Shown in pieces: positions 1-13,343 of a stretch of 64,000 bases of DNA (its first letter is position 1; each line of letters starts with the position of its first letter). The stretch spans positions 9,466,088 to 9,530,087 of the forward strand of contig OZ026837.1 of the NCBI GenBank assembly GCA_964023205.1. Direction: 5' to 3'. Origin of the DNA: Lutraria lutraria (taxonomy: Eukaryota; Mollusca; Bivalvia; Venerida; Mactridae). The notes beneath the pieces were generated by a model. That model made no database searches. It was not told the DNA's origin and saw only the letters and a list, made by a program, of their open reading frames with translations. A program made the translations under genes and the position numbers.

Positions 1-3000
1 TCGTTGACGAGGAGTTCTATTCGAGTCGACAGATGTTTGCAAGCTGACGTTGTATCATTTAGGTTGAAACACACAAATTTTATACGACTTCCGAACATGG
101 ACATATTTCTATGATATTGACAAATAACACAGAAAACCTGTCTGAAATAATTGCGGGTTTTATAGTGAGGTGGCCATAGTATCAAGGCAACTTAAGATGA
201 AATTATACGATAATTTTGCAAGGAGTTTATTTTAGCCGCAATTCAAAATTGACTTCATCAAACACTACAAACTAATTGTTGACATGTAAAATGCTATAGA
301 TTATGCCAAACTGCGATGTTTACTGATGGCTTTGTATAATATACACGTATTATTGTCAAGCTAGGTAATGACTTGTCATCTCGGAGAACATTGTGCGCTA
401 CAATCACGCGACGCAACTCACTCGCCATATTATAAATCACTCTTCGTGTATGTGTGACTGTGTCGGTGCTGGAAATTTTATGGAAACCCCACGATGGTGA
501 AATGAACTAATTTACTCACATGTCACGATTTGATACCGCGGTGTCACGTGATAACGGGTGACTTGGTGTGAAGAATTAGGACAGAGAATGTTTATCTGTA
601 AGTTCTAATGAAGTGTCATACGTTGCTTGGTTACCGGCAATAGCTTTGTATGCCACACACAAGCATGTAAATAATGCCTCCAAGGGTATACAGAAATACT
701 AATAACTACCAAACCCGTTAAGCATTTAAACAGTTCAAGCAATGCTTACATAGGCGCTGTCATAGAATGAAAGACATTGCCAATTTTATATTATAATCAT
801 GTTTAAATTTATCCATTCCATTGTACATACATACATAATACAACACAACACAAAAAAGCTTGTCAATTATACATTGACGCACAAAAGGGCATATTTAGCA
901 CATCACAGAAAGTACAGTCAGTGCCAGGAAACGTTTAGTGTCCATAATTGGCTTTTTATCGTTGTAGTAATTACAAAAAGCAACAATCGATATTGACAAA
1001 CTAGCCGTATTCTGTTTGTTTCAAATACGATGTCAGATCTGAATGCTGTCCCATGTTCAGAAGTTCAATGTAAGCGTGATCCATTCATTAGTGATCTGTC
1101 ATTATGCTTCATCAGCTGTTAATTCGCCCACCAGAACAAGACAAAGATATATATATATATAAACACAGGCAACCTATCCAATTCTGAACTACTATGGCAA
1201 TTAGGGGCAACAACATTGCAACTGCATCATATTGGTGGAAGGGTTTCAAATCATTGGATATAAATACATTTCTTCAGAATAAGGGTTTCTCGTATTTTTA
1301 TAGTCATATACTGGCTACTAACTTCAGGATCAGCCCTCGTACTTTAGGTAGTATATACATAATACTGTAGTTCTTTCATGTATTTGCTGACAATGTTACT
1401 GAAATTGTTGATAATATAAAAGTAGTATTCAACATTTATCGTTATTTCATGATACATTTTTTTAAAAAATGTAAGAGTTGTTTCCCTTGTTGAATTAGAT
1501 AATGCTTTGTAACTTATATTTTTCTGTATAACACTAGATTGGTGTTGAGGTTTATGCATCTTTTTAATGTGAGATTTCTTTTAAGATGGTCTTCTCTGTC
1601 TTTTATCTTTGAAATATTGACAACTTCAAAGCAAATTCAAAGGGACGATAACTGATCGATTTGTCATGTTGTTTTCTAAATTCACACATTTAACCGTTTT
1701 CTGTAATAGAAAGCTGTAAAAAATAAAAATAGTTTCTAAAACCTGTCATCATGGGTATAAACCATAGTATGTTCTAAATATCATCAAGGATTGTTCCAGT
1801 CCACTCCAAATGGTGTTAAACCGATGACAATTTTTTTAGAAGTGTGATATATCAAAGTTGGTGTTTTGTCTCTTACATTGGTTAAAACAATTAAGTCATT
1901 GAATGCAGACAAGCGCGGGGTTTGAACACAATATATTATTTTTTATGTGTAAATGTCGTGTTATCATGTGCTATTTGTGATAACTGGTTTATGACGCGGT
2001 ACACTGGGAGCGAGGGAACGTCAAAATGGCTGCAAACGTCATTTTAAGTCTGTCAGAACCTTTTTAAAACAGTTTTTAAATTCAATCAAATGTTTTCGCG
2101 GGTTTGAAATCCTTTTAATGTGCGGTTTTACAGAACAATTTCTATATCTGTAAGCGCTGTATAAATTTGCACGCTTTAGGAAACCTTAAACTTTTGCCGA
2201 CAATCACCATAAGCCCCTATAAATAGACTCAGTAAATTCCTCTGCCAGATTTAATCAGTCGACACTCCTTATATAATTGAGGTGTACACACTCTGTAACA
2301 GTCCATTTCTTCATAAAATGAACTGGTATGGTTTCCGGCTATAGCTCTTACAGGACGTAATAAGAGCGATAGATACGTCACCAGACTGTAATAACGTTTT
2401 ACGAGAACCAGTTTTCTCCTGGTCGAATACCTAATAAAAGCTGCACATGTTTTGTTCTACACATTTCATAATGCCTAACCTATCGATGGTCATTTACTGA
2501 CAACTCCAGATAATTCCAACATCCCTGAATTAGACCTCCATAAGCCAGTAGAAGAACAATTTTCTATCTGCAATCAATATTCCTGTAATCCTTGAATTCC
2601 ATGGTCTTGAGCTTACATACTACTTTTAAGTTTGATCATTTAAGTTTAATAAAAGTCTTTCATCCTCCCAAGTCTACTAAGACAGTCCTTACAGCGTTTC
2701 AAGTTTTTGAGGGTATCTATATGAATCAAGTAAAAACTTTAAAACACATTGCAAATTTGAATGCGGGCGCTGGTTTTTGAGTTACGGCCTTAAACTTAAT
2801 TAGATAAAACAGAAAAGCTAGCTTTCATGAAACAAATATTGGTACACTTCCATTTTTGTTTTAATATTCCAATAGATTGAATATAACTTTGTGATTCAAT
2901 TGTGTCTAAAGGCATTTGGTACGGTATACGAGTCACTGATGCCTACATGATGGTCAGTCCTGTCATTAAACCTCTCTCATATTCCAGTTTGCGAGAAATA

Positions 3001-3644
3001 AATTACTTGATAGCATCACCACCAAAAATGTGAACACTCATCCGTACCAAAGGCAGACCATATAATTGGTAGAACAACATATTAACCTAAGTGATACCAC
3101 CAAAGTTCACTTTCAAAAGTTAAAGTTTAACAGTTAGTCTTAATTGAATATGTATGTTAGTGTACCAGAACCAACTTATGATGACAATTTAATATAATTT
3201 GCTTCGACACAGATGATTTTAACAGGATCAGGAAATATACCAGAATTGATCTGTCCAAAACCGTTATTAAGTTATTAAAATGGAGACAAATGAGCAGTGA
3301 TTATGTTATGATATCAGTGCAGTAATTAATTCTATGCCAGGTGTATCGACGATATTTCATGTATCTGGAGATCGAAGCAGATACTAACTCGTTCTCCTCT
3401 TATCACAACAGCACAATAGGTCGTGGAATTATTTAATATTGATGATTAGTGTCGCATCTGTACTGTTATTGTTGAACGCAAAATGTCAATAATTATGTTG
3501 TTTCGGGTATGATGCTCGTAATCAAAGCTTTAGTGATGCGAAGCAACAAACGTATCTGTTCTGAAACATTAATATTTAAGTTCCATATAATATGCAAGAC
3601 ATTACATCTGTGCCAAGTAAGTAGTAAAGGAAGTATAAGTATTA
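1..3644. other. AT-rich intergenic DNA, no gene recognised
   Basis: Only short open frames without recognisable motifs occur here on either strand. There is a short AT dinucleotide run near 1148-1160. I see no tRNA, long repeat or coding exon that I can defend. Confidence 0.6.
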
Positions 3645-3870
3645 GGGTCTCGAGTTGTTATGGTCTATGGAACGAAATCAGCCCTTCCCTACCGTGAGTT
3701 CAAATCCCATCCGAGACCAGACTAATTTCATAATTGAGGAAGCTGTCCAGTTTAAGGAAGATCGGTGATTTCACCTGGTGTAAATATGTGGTCTTCATCC
3801 ACTATTACAACCGAGCTGGAAGAGTTGCCAAATGATCCTGGTTGTTAAACAACAAAACAAAATAAAAAGA
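3645..3870 (+). repeat. tRNA-derived SINE
   Basis: The first ~75 bp resemble a decayed tRNA: a GGTCTCG acceptor strand at the start pairs with CGAGACC near 3713-3719. A B-box-like GAGTTCAAATCCC lies near 3696-3708. A non-tRNA body follows, ending in an A-rich tail with AAACAACAAAACAAAA near 3848-3864. A tRNA head, unrelated body and A-rich tail is the usual SINE layout. The family name is not known to me. Confidence 0.55.
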
Positions 3871-6800
3871 AATTACCCCATTTTGCTTATACTGACAATT
3901 CTAATTCTAATGAAGAACAAATCTTAACTTTACAATAAATTACAAACAATTATAGTACATTCTTCAATGCCATATTCATACTTTCGAATACATTTATACC
4001 ATAACGCTTAGTAATGTTGATGCCTTATGAATTGGTTATCCCTAAAATTTCATTAAAATACATTTATCAAATGTTTACGTGGTAGATTTGCGGTTCAAGA
4101 AGTCAAGATCTTCAGAATTGGCTGATATCGAATGGTGCTAAACTGATTGTATTACAAGGATTTAACCAAATACGTATTTACTATCTGTGAAATAGATATA
4201 GAAAATCGAAATAATTCCAATAAAAAAATGGAAAAGGAAAGACAAAACATGGTCTCCAACCTTCTCTTTTTTATTTATCAGATTACTATGATGATAGTGA
4301 TTCATTAACATCATAATTTATATTAATCATCTATTAAGTAGTCTCAAAGAACGCATGAAATATTCGCAGTTCTTTACCAGTCATATTAACGACAAACACA
4401 CTCAGTTTTCTTTTTTATCTAAATGATGAATCTAGTTATGCTTATCGTAGTCTCATTAAACAGTGTCTGTGGTCGAACAAAATTGTCGTTAAACATAGTA
4501 AATGAAGTCCCTTCATCAATCATTTAAACGCATCCGTCTGACTTTTATCAAGAATATCATTGTGTTCTATGACCTCGCTTGATCCAGCGACATGCAAACT
4601 TGCTAGCGTCATTTTCTCTTCTTACGAGTTTAAGTGCAGTCTGGTGAATGTCAGAGATAGCACCGATCACTGCGTAGTGGCATATAGAGAGAGGAACATA
4701 TATACAATGACATACAAAGCATGTTAAGCAACTATATTCTTGACCATTATTCACAGACCAACATACGTATTTTATAGATCTGAATGACTTTTGCTGAACC
4801 TATCAAACGTCATGACTTTGTGTCAATATGACCTTCACTTAGTTAGTATTCGTGTGTTTACCATTTCTTCAGACAATCAACAAATTTTCTCTCCGGAATT
4901 GACACAGTCTATTATCGTCTGCCATGTATAATCCGACGATGTCCCGGGAGATTTATGTAGTCTGTGCTGTCTGTCCAGTATTCCATTCCTCTTACAAGGG
5001 AAATATGTTTTGGATTTGTTTTCTAAGAAGTTAACCAGAATTGTGACCTGTCTTCATTTAATCAGAACATTGCTGCCAATGTTTATTGCTTTTTATTGCT
5101 GTGTTGCTGTGTTCGGTCTAAAAGTAAATATCTATTCAGTTGTTTCATAGTAGGTTTGTTTGGCTGCCATTTTTAAAGCCTCGTGTTTATTCGAATTTCA
5201 AGTGCATCCCTTGGTTTGGGCCTTGTGTACCCAACGATGACTGGGTCCGTTTTCAACTAATGGAAACCAACTTCAAATTAAACAAAAAATACCATAATAC
5301 GACTTTTGACGATGTTTCTTTTCTTTCATTTATATTATGAATGTTCAAGAAATTATAAATTCAAAGCACTGTTAGTACTTTTTAGAAACAGAACCATTTC
5401 TTCAGAAATGTTTACCAAGCTCCAGAACAGCTGTATACTTGGAAATAACTTTAGACCCGGCTTTGTATTTATGAATGGCAAGATCATTGTGATGTAAACC
5501 ACTCTGCATGTACTCGAATGTGTATCAATATGGTTTTGATCTGAGTCATGTTTGATATAGAATGACATTGTGTAGCAGACTTTGCATATTGAACCAAATT
5601 TGTAGTGTTGCATACCATTGCTGATAAGCAATGTGATTTACGTGTGTTTCAATCGTTCATGTACACAATTTTATCATCTCGTTTTGATTAATGTATACGC
5701 AAAATGTCGTTTACTTCAATATGTCAGCTACGTACAACTCTACCAACGCCAAAAGGCATTTGCTAATGCGTATTTAATTGAAACTCATTCGAATGATTTT
5801 TCTGGCTGTCTGTCACTTGATGTTACGATAATTGCTTGAATAAATTGGAATTGATCGGGAATCATATTATCAATGGTTAGTTAGAGCGGCAGGTTTGGTA
5901 ATTTACTGTGAAATTCTTGAAAAATTGTCCATTATCTGGTGCTTGGTACTTTCCATATTTATCTAATGACATCAAAAACGATTAATGCGAAGAACGATTT
6001 ATTATCCACGATACGTATTTCAATTAGAAAGCCATTACCCAACGACGAAATGGAATATTGACAAACAAATATCATTTAGTATAATCTATATGTCATACTC
6101 GTTTAGTAAAGCTTCTCTGACTACCTCATGTCGTATCAGCGTTGTTAAGACAGAAGTTCAAATTCCATGATATGATTAGTGTTTAAATATTGCACGTCGT
6201 GTATCACATTTTCGAACTTCTATTTAAGTAGTTTGTGTTGGACATTCACTGTCCTCATCAATTTGTTCCCGAAGCATGTCTGGCTTCTAAGTCGCCGTTA
6301 TACATACATATACACGATTAATTCGTATATGAGTATTCCTCTTGCAATTTCCCATCCACCATCGTCGTACAGACGTGCTATAGAGTGAATTTGTGACAAT
6401 CAAGTTTTATGGCTTTCTTGAGCTATTATTGTCATTTCAGCACACCATTTACTGATATTTCACGTTGTCTTGACATTGTCTATAATCTACCGTCAGATAC
6501 AATCTAACTACATCCCTAAGATTTATGTGCCGATTTATGTATATTCAGTAATTGCTCCTTTCGCAATCCAGTGCGATTAATTTTTTGTTATATAGGTATG
6601 AGGGACTGTCTAGTTTTGCAACATAGTGGACAAATCTTATCTTGTATCCAACAGTCATCTTTCCTGTTGCCGTATATTTTCCAGCATTGTGAACCGTTCA
6701 TTCCGACAATGACAAACGGTCACAATTTAGAAGGTTTTCTTTTTAGATTAGTAAAAGTAAATTTGTTGGAATGATGTCCATTAATCTATTAAACAGTTTT

Positions 6801-9800
6801 TTTATCCATACTCAATATTGAATTAACTGATAGGATCATACAATTTAACATTTATTATGTGTTCTTTGGGTTTTGTGGGATTGGAGGTATGGAAGTACTT
6901 GACTTTTTTTGCAGGTGTTCCTTACCTGTATTCTCTTCGATTTTGAGTGCTACGTCAAATTATCACATAAATTGATGTCCAAAACTGTTACGGCAAACAT
7001 GAACATACCGGCTTGTCATACAAATGTCATTGATCGTACTTGATATGCTGAAGCACAATCACATACAACTGAACAGCGAGGATTTTCTCAGATGGCATTG
7101 ACTTATCATTCACTTTATTGTTTAACTAGCTTGGCATTGAACGGTAATCGTGCTATCTAGATGAATGTATGTGACAAATGAGCAATAACTTCATCAATAT
7201 CTTGAAGATTGTCGATTACCCTATTGAACAAAGGAATAAAAGAATCACCTTATCACATTAATACAAGCAATGCGTGACACGATTAACTATTTTTATTGGG
7301 CACTTCTTCTAGAATGTAATTATTCACACTAAAACCTTCATGTTTAATATGTCTTAGACAAGGCACTTGCTAATTGTATCACCCGACTACAAGTAATGGA
7401 TGGATCGTTAATTGGAGTACCTGTCGATTTATTGTCTTCCGTTTTTATGACCTTATTTTTAAATGTCTATCAACGCAACATGTTCGTGTATGGTTCTGCA
7501 GTGCTTGTGATTATACTGTCTGTAGAGTATTCACGAAGCATGGATTTGCTTGCTTAGTAATTGTTCCTCCAGAAATGTGCTTCGTCATTGTTTGGCATTC
7601 TTCTATTGTAGTGTTTTATTTTGTCGCATTCTTTATTTGTTCCATTTGTAGTATTCTCTATCATTGATGTTTTTACTGCTATCTTTATTATTCAGTCAGT
7701 TCGTAACTGCCAATGCTTATTGTATACAAAGGGACAGTTGAGGTATTTATTTGGCTACGGTGTTGTATGGTTAACATTAAGTCAGTTTATCTGTCTGTTG
7801 TTTGTATAATTCCAACAATGATATGGCCGTTTGTGAGACAAGGTATATTTTTTCATGCATAATAATGACATACCATGGTATTGATTTTACATTATCAATA
7901 CAACGATACACACACGCTTGTTCTAATAATTTGCCAGTTACCTGTCAGCTAAAGAAGCAAAGACTGGAACCTTGTCTATTGATATTTAACGCTTTCATTC
8001 CGTATACTAGAGTATACCCTTTCCTCCAACATCAATTGCTAAATCCTGGGGAAATTACTTTTAAACATTGACCTCAGTTAGAATTAAACTACATTGCCAA
8101 GCATGCAACTGGGGGGCATAATATACGTTTATTGAATGCAGCTTCTTGGTTTCCGTTTGTTCCCCCATGATAAAAGGGGTTTGCGCCCTCAAACAGAGTT
8201 AAAATATCCTTATAATCTTTAACACAGACCTTTGAACCTACAGAACGATGCACTCCATAAGACAGATTTTCGACCTCTATGTTTTGTATGGTCTTATGTG
8301 TTAGATAGGCTTTGGAATAGATGGTTTTGGGAGACAGTATTATGTGATGGTGGTAATCTTGTGATGCACTTCATTTTCTAGAAATTATATTCTTATCTAT
8401 ACAACCAAACCTATGAACAAAGGCATTCCTTGTGGCCTGTATTGGTAGACCTATGGCGTTATAAGTTTAGACATCATTGTGTTCTGAATATTCAATGACT
8501 AAAAGAATGATCTTAATTCAGGAGGTTGACGCTAACACAGGTTCGCCTTTATTTTGTGATACGCTCGTATATGATATTTAATCTTAGTTGTTTATATAAG
8601 TGTCATTTATGATTAATGATATTGATATCAATTTAAACACCGGTTATTGACCCCTTATCGACCCCTATCGTCGTTGTTGTATATAGGATGGTTATGTATA
8701 AAATGCAGTTTGAGTATAACTTGTATGTTGTATTTCCATAAATAACGGTACCGATAATTCTGTTTTCAAATATATTTTTACATAAAGTAGATATTTAAGA
8801 ATGTAAGAGTAATGCCACATGAACTAAAACTCGACTTAATTCACACACTTCTTCAGAATGTAAGCTGATTACAAATAAGCTTCTCTGTAGTTTCTAGTCT
8901 AAATAAAGGAAGGTTTTAATCATTGTACAACAATTAATACATTTGTATCACAAATAAACGTATGTTAATATCAATATGGTCTAAGAAAAGCTTCAATGCT
9001 TGGTATAATTGTTTTTATTACATGTTCAACAAAAAAAATTGTTAGATACTCCAAATACAATGTATATTTGAAATACATGATATATAACCGGCCCATTGCG
9101 TTTTTTGAAATAATATGGTTAGATTTGATCAGACGTTGAAGCCACTATAGGAGACACTGACGATATATCAACAGTATGTTCTCACACTTTGTTAGACCAT
9201 TAGTTACGGAGTAACACCACTGTAGGATTTTAGCATGCTGAATGAGTTACAAGAAGTGGACAATGGATAATGAGATGAAAAAAGGTCTTAGAATGTAAGA
9301 ATTTTATGGTCATCAATAGATAGAATGTATATATCCTTCCGTAAATTAGTAACCAAAAGCCTTTAAAGTAAACAGATTATCGTGGTTATAGATTTATTTC
9401 AATGGTTGTGTAGTACGTAATACAGCGGACATAGTTTGTGTAACCTTAATCTTCGTAATGGCCCAAGTTTCTTAACATTATATGAGTGAATAAGGATTAT
9501 TCAAATATTTGGCTTTCTTGTTTTAATACAATATAAAACTTCTCAGTTTCGAAGAGCGACTTAGTACACACTACGCATGCCCAGGAGGCTTGCTTTGTAC
9601 ACCATCAACTATTGCGGTTATATGTATACCCTTTGCAATGTGTTAAGACTGATACAGGGTTCAAATGAGGAAGGAATGGTGATGTGACGTATTAAGTCAC
9701 CTGACAGTATTGAAAATGTCAATGGTATCCTAGTAAAATGGGTGGAGCATTAAGACGGTTAGAATACATACCTGTGTGTTCTTCGTAATAAGAAAGCTAC

Positions 9801-12800
9801 AGTCGCTATTACAGCTTAAGCTTTTTCTAATTTACAAAGTTCATCCAAATATGCACTCTAACTTTCACGAAACATGGAAAAGAATATGTTAGTCCGATGG
9901 GTCCATCGAACTCACTAATTATTTTTTTGTCTATAATTATTTTACAGAAAACAGTTGTTGATAATTAGGTAATGCTAGATTCCGTGTTGTATGAAACATG
10001 AGTAGATATTGGAGAAAATCAGGTAACGTGTTAAATAAGCATCATTAAAACTAGTTTATAGAGTAATGGTGCTGGACTCAGGGGACGCTTGCGGAATATC
10101 AAATTATATATTAGCTAGAATGGACATCTACATCAGGAATAAGCAAACTTCCCGTTGGTTTAGTGCTCATGAAATTATTGTAATTTAACGCATTATTGTT
10201 TAATCTATTATGAGTTTCAGGCTGCAAGAAAGGAAAGTATTGGATGAAAGAGAGATATATTTGTATCCGAACTGTATAAATTAAGGTTAACATTGGGTAT
10301 TTCTGAGAGATGCAGTTCTTTTGTTGATATTAATGTTAAAGTGGTTATATGCTAACACGAAAAAGAAAGTGTACACCTATATATTTGGTATAACGTCTCA
10401 TAATCAACTCAAAACGCATGATATTCTTATAATTATCAAATTTCAATTAATTGTCAATAATACATTTGTTTATATATGTTGATACCAATTATGCCTATAT
10501 CTAAAAGTGTAAAAAGATCTGTCAAACCAAGTACTCACGTTCTCTTTCATGTGACTTTATATCAGATTTCAACTTTTTTTTTTTCAAATCTAGAAAATTA
10601 CACGGAATTACAACATTATTTACACAATGTTATTAACAAAAACGAAAACAAATAGCATTGTCTGTTTTTGTTTACTTCGTCGTCTTCATTAGACAATTTT
10701 CTCAAAACAATTATTCGATTCTGTTTTTCACTTTCTACTCGGTCATTCCAAATCTTGAAGCATTCTGTTGTTATCTTATTAAGTGATTTACATTTTTATT
10801 TCATTACCATGATTTATATTCCCATTGTACTGAAACATCAAAACATCGACTAGTACACCGCTCAACTTTGATAATCGGTCACCTATTGTTTTGAATATCT
10901 AAAACATATTTGGCACCTTGAAAATATTAAAGAGAATCAAGGACCTTTACTTCTAGTGTAAAATACAAAATGTAAAATATCATGGTATATCAGAGTAATT
11001 GAAGCTTACAATAGACTAAAGTGACATTACACGCCACATCTGTAAAGTATCAAATAAAGTAAAAGATAGTCATGTTCATAAGATGTTCAGATTACATCAT
11101 GACCGATTATAACAGCTGAGTAGTATACCATTGAATGTGTTTTACTCTCTGATGCCATATTCAATCACCTCTTGGGTATGAAACGTTGTTTATTCACTAT
11201 TGGGTAATAATATGTAAGAAATGCTATCGACAAGTTAGTGTTTATGAGAAGTCTCGATCTAGATCTAACACTTATTGATGTTTTGCGTTTGTTATAGAGT
11301 TACTATACCCATTTTAAATTTGCCCCGGCCCCGGGCGCTGTGTCATTAATTCGTACGGGACTTTCCGTTTGGTTTAGGGTATTGAAAGTGGCTAAAAGCT
11401 ATATAGCGTTTGTGATCACATTGCAATCGAGCATCGTACCATTTCTTGTTTCTATTTATTCGGGACAAGCTGAGGCAAATTCGCACGAATGCTAAGCGGC
11501 GGCTGCAAGTAAAACAGGACACAAGAAGTATACAGATTTTGTCGACCCATTGCATGCCAAATGTGAATCAGGCATTAATGATGCTCCTTGCTTCATTATA
11601 AATTTATTTACATTTGTATTTAGAACTTTACTTTTTTGTCCTACGCTGGTTCAAAACAGCATTACAGCTATGTAATAGCGAAATGCTTCAAATTTGTCAT
11701 TCAAAGATTTTCGAGCAAAAATAATAAACAACGCTGTGTTTCTCAATTTGTAACTAGCAAATATTGATATACGAGTGTGTCAACTTGATTTTTTGTGCGT
11801 GTTTAGGACCTGGACAGATTCACAATAAAGAAATAGTTCGTACAAGGTATAAGAAATGCAATACAAAGCATAACATGGACAGCAGCCGTTTATCAAAATT
11901 ATGTTTAGATGTCTTGCAAATAAACTTTTTTGCAATCTTGGCATTCAGCCACACATTTGAGATGAACATATAGATTACAGAATATCTCGAATGTTATATT
12001 TATTATGGTAGTTTATGGCATTTGGTGCGAAACTAGATTTAAAACGTATCAGTCCGGCCGGGAAATATCGCGATTTAAATTTTATAAAAACAATATGCAT
12101 GAACGTGGTTAATTTTTAAACACAAAACCTTGGAAATCTTGCGGATGCAATAGTCTCAATGGTACTGCAGAAGCAGATAATTTACCGTGATTAGGTCACG
12201 TGTCGAAACGGCAGGAATCTAGCTAACAACTAATTAAGGACGTTGTTACTTTTTTGTTTCATTTAATTAGACTACAAATAATAACCAGATTAATTTCGAG
12301 GCTAAAAAGTCCAATCCCATGTTTTCCAATTTCACGTAGGATTGACTTGAGCTCTCTGGTTAGATTATAAAGTATTAGGAGATAGGTGATCCCCATATAA
12401 TTGTAAATTTCAGATTCATTTGCTTTAGTTCTTTTCCAATGCATGATAACAATGTAAATTAATTTCAGAATCAAATTTCGACTTCTTAATTTGAGAAAGT
12501 CGCCCGAATATGCTATGACCACGTCCTTTGTTCAATAGTTGATGAAAACGTTTGGTAAGTATACAAATAACAACACATTAAGTTAAAATATTATGATATC
12601 ACATCGTTTTGCTCTAATTCCAACCCCTTCGTCCGTGTGTCATCTTAATACTACTTAAAGACATTGAAACAGGAATGCGAGGCATGTGACTTATGGACTA
12701 GCAAGTCATCTGGTTCCACAGTAGGGTAATAAAACAGACAGACTCATTGAATCAGTTTACATAATCAGTTAATATAATACTTATAAAAACAACAGAAAGT

Positions 12801-13005
12801 TAGTCGTAAACTAATTATCACCATAAATCAATAGAATTTACGACCCTATTTTTACAAGGTGTCAAGTCTATACAAGACACGAAGCTGACCGTGACCAGAC
12901 ATGATTAGACTGATAAGGGACAATAAAACAATTAATGAATTTGACCTCCAGTTGCCTTCACAAATGTTTCATTATCACAGAGTCTGAAGTAGAATAATAA
13001 ACATT
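3871..13005. other. AT-rich intergenic DNA, no gene recognised
   Basis: A long stretch without supported genes. A fragment with a GCTAACACAGGTTCG end near 8530-8547 resembles the 3' end of the MITE family at 13,006. A motif around 10,852-10,890 (GCTCAA, then ATAATCGGTC) recurs near 35,417-35,455, so it is probably a dispersed repeat. No coding exon was identified. Confidence 0.55.
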
Positions 13006-13114
13006 GTACAGTTATACCTGTGAACAAAGGACACTCATTGGAACTGACATAATATGGCCTTTACAGACAGGTGACCTTATTCGGAGGTGGCCGCTAACAC
13101 AGGTTCGACTGTAC
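13006..13114. mobile_element. Short MITE, family A
   Basis: About 109 bp bounded by imperfect terminal inverted repeats of ~17 bp: GTACAGTTATACCTGTG on the left and CACAGGTTCGACTGTAC on the right. Internal words (AAAGGACACT, TTATTCGGAGGTGGCCGCTAACAC) recur in the elements at 20,936 and 26,360, so these are copies of one non-autonomous family. No coding capacity. Confidence 0.6.
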
Positions 13115-13178
13115 ATATGTTTGGCAAAAAATTAATTCAAATGTTTGTCAACGTACACTTTACACACTGCTATACATG

Positions 13179-13343
13179 TACAATGCAACCTCACTTGAGC
13201 AACAACCTCCCTTTAACATCAGTATGATTTTTTCCGACTGCGCGGTTTAACTATTAATTGGACCTCTCAAAGGCATCAACCTCTCAACAACAACATAATA
13301 GTGCTACTCCCAAAGGGTGTTACTTCATAAAGGTTGCACTGTA
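13179..13343. mobile_element. Short MITE, family B
   Basis: About 165 bp bounded by 13-bp inverted ends, TACAATGCAACCT on the left and AGGTTGCACTGTA on the right, with one mismatch. There is no open frame inside. It is a non-autonomous DNA-transposon-like element. Confidence 0.55.

Noticed and set aside
5353..5631. 92-codon minus-strand open frame
   Set aside because: No start context, domain or codon pattern; such lengths are expected by chance in this DNA.
7374..7667. 97-codon plus-strand open frame with hydrophobic C-terminus
   Set aside because: Low-complexity Cys/Val/Phe composition from T-rich DNA, with no family resemblance.
12259..12522. 87-codon minus-strand open frame
   Set aside because: No recognisable motif and no supporting neighbours or splice signals.
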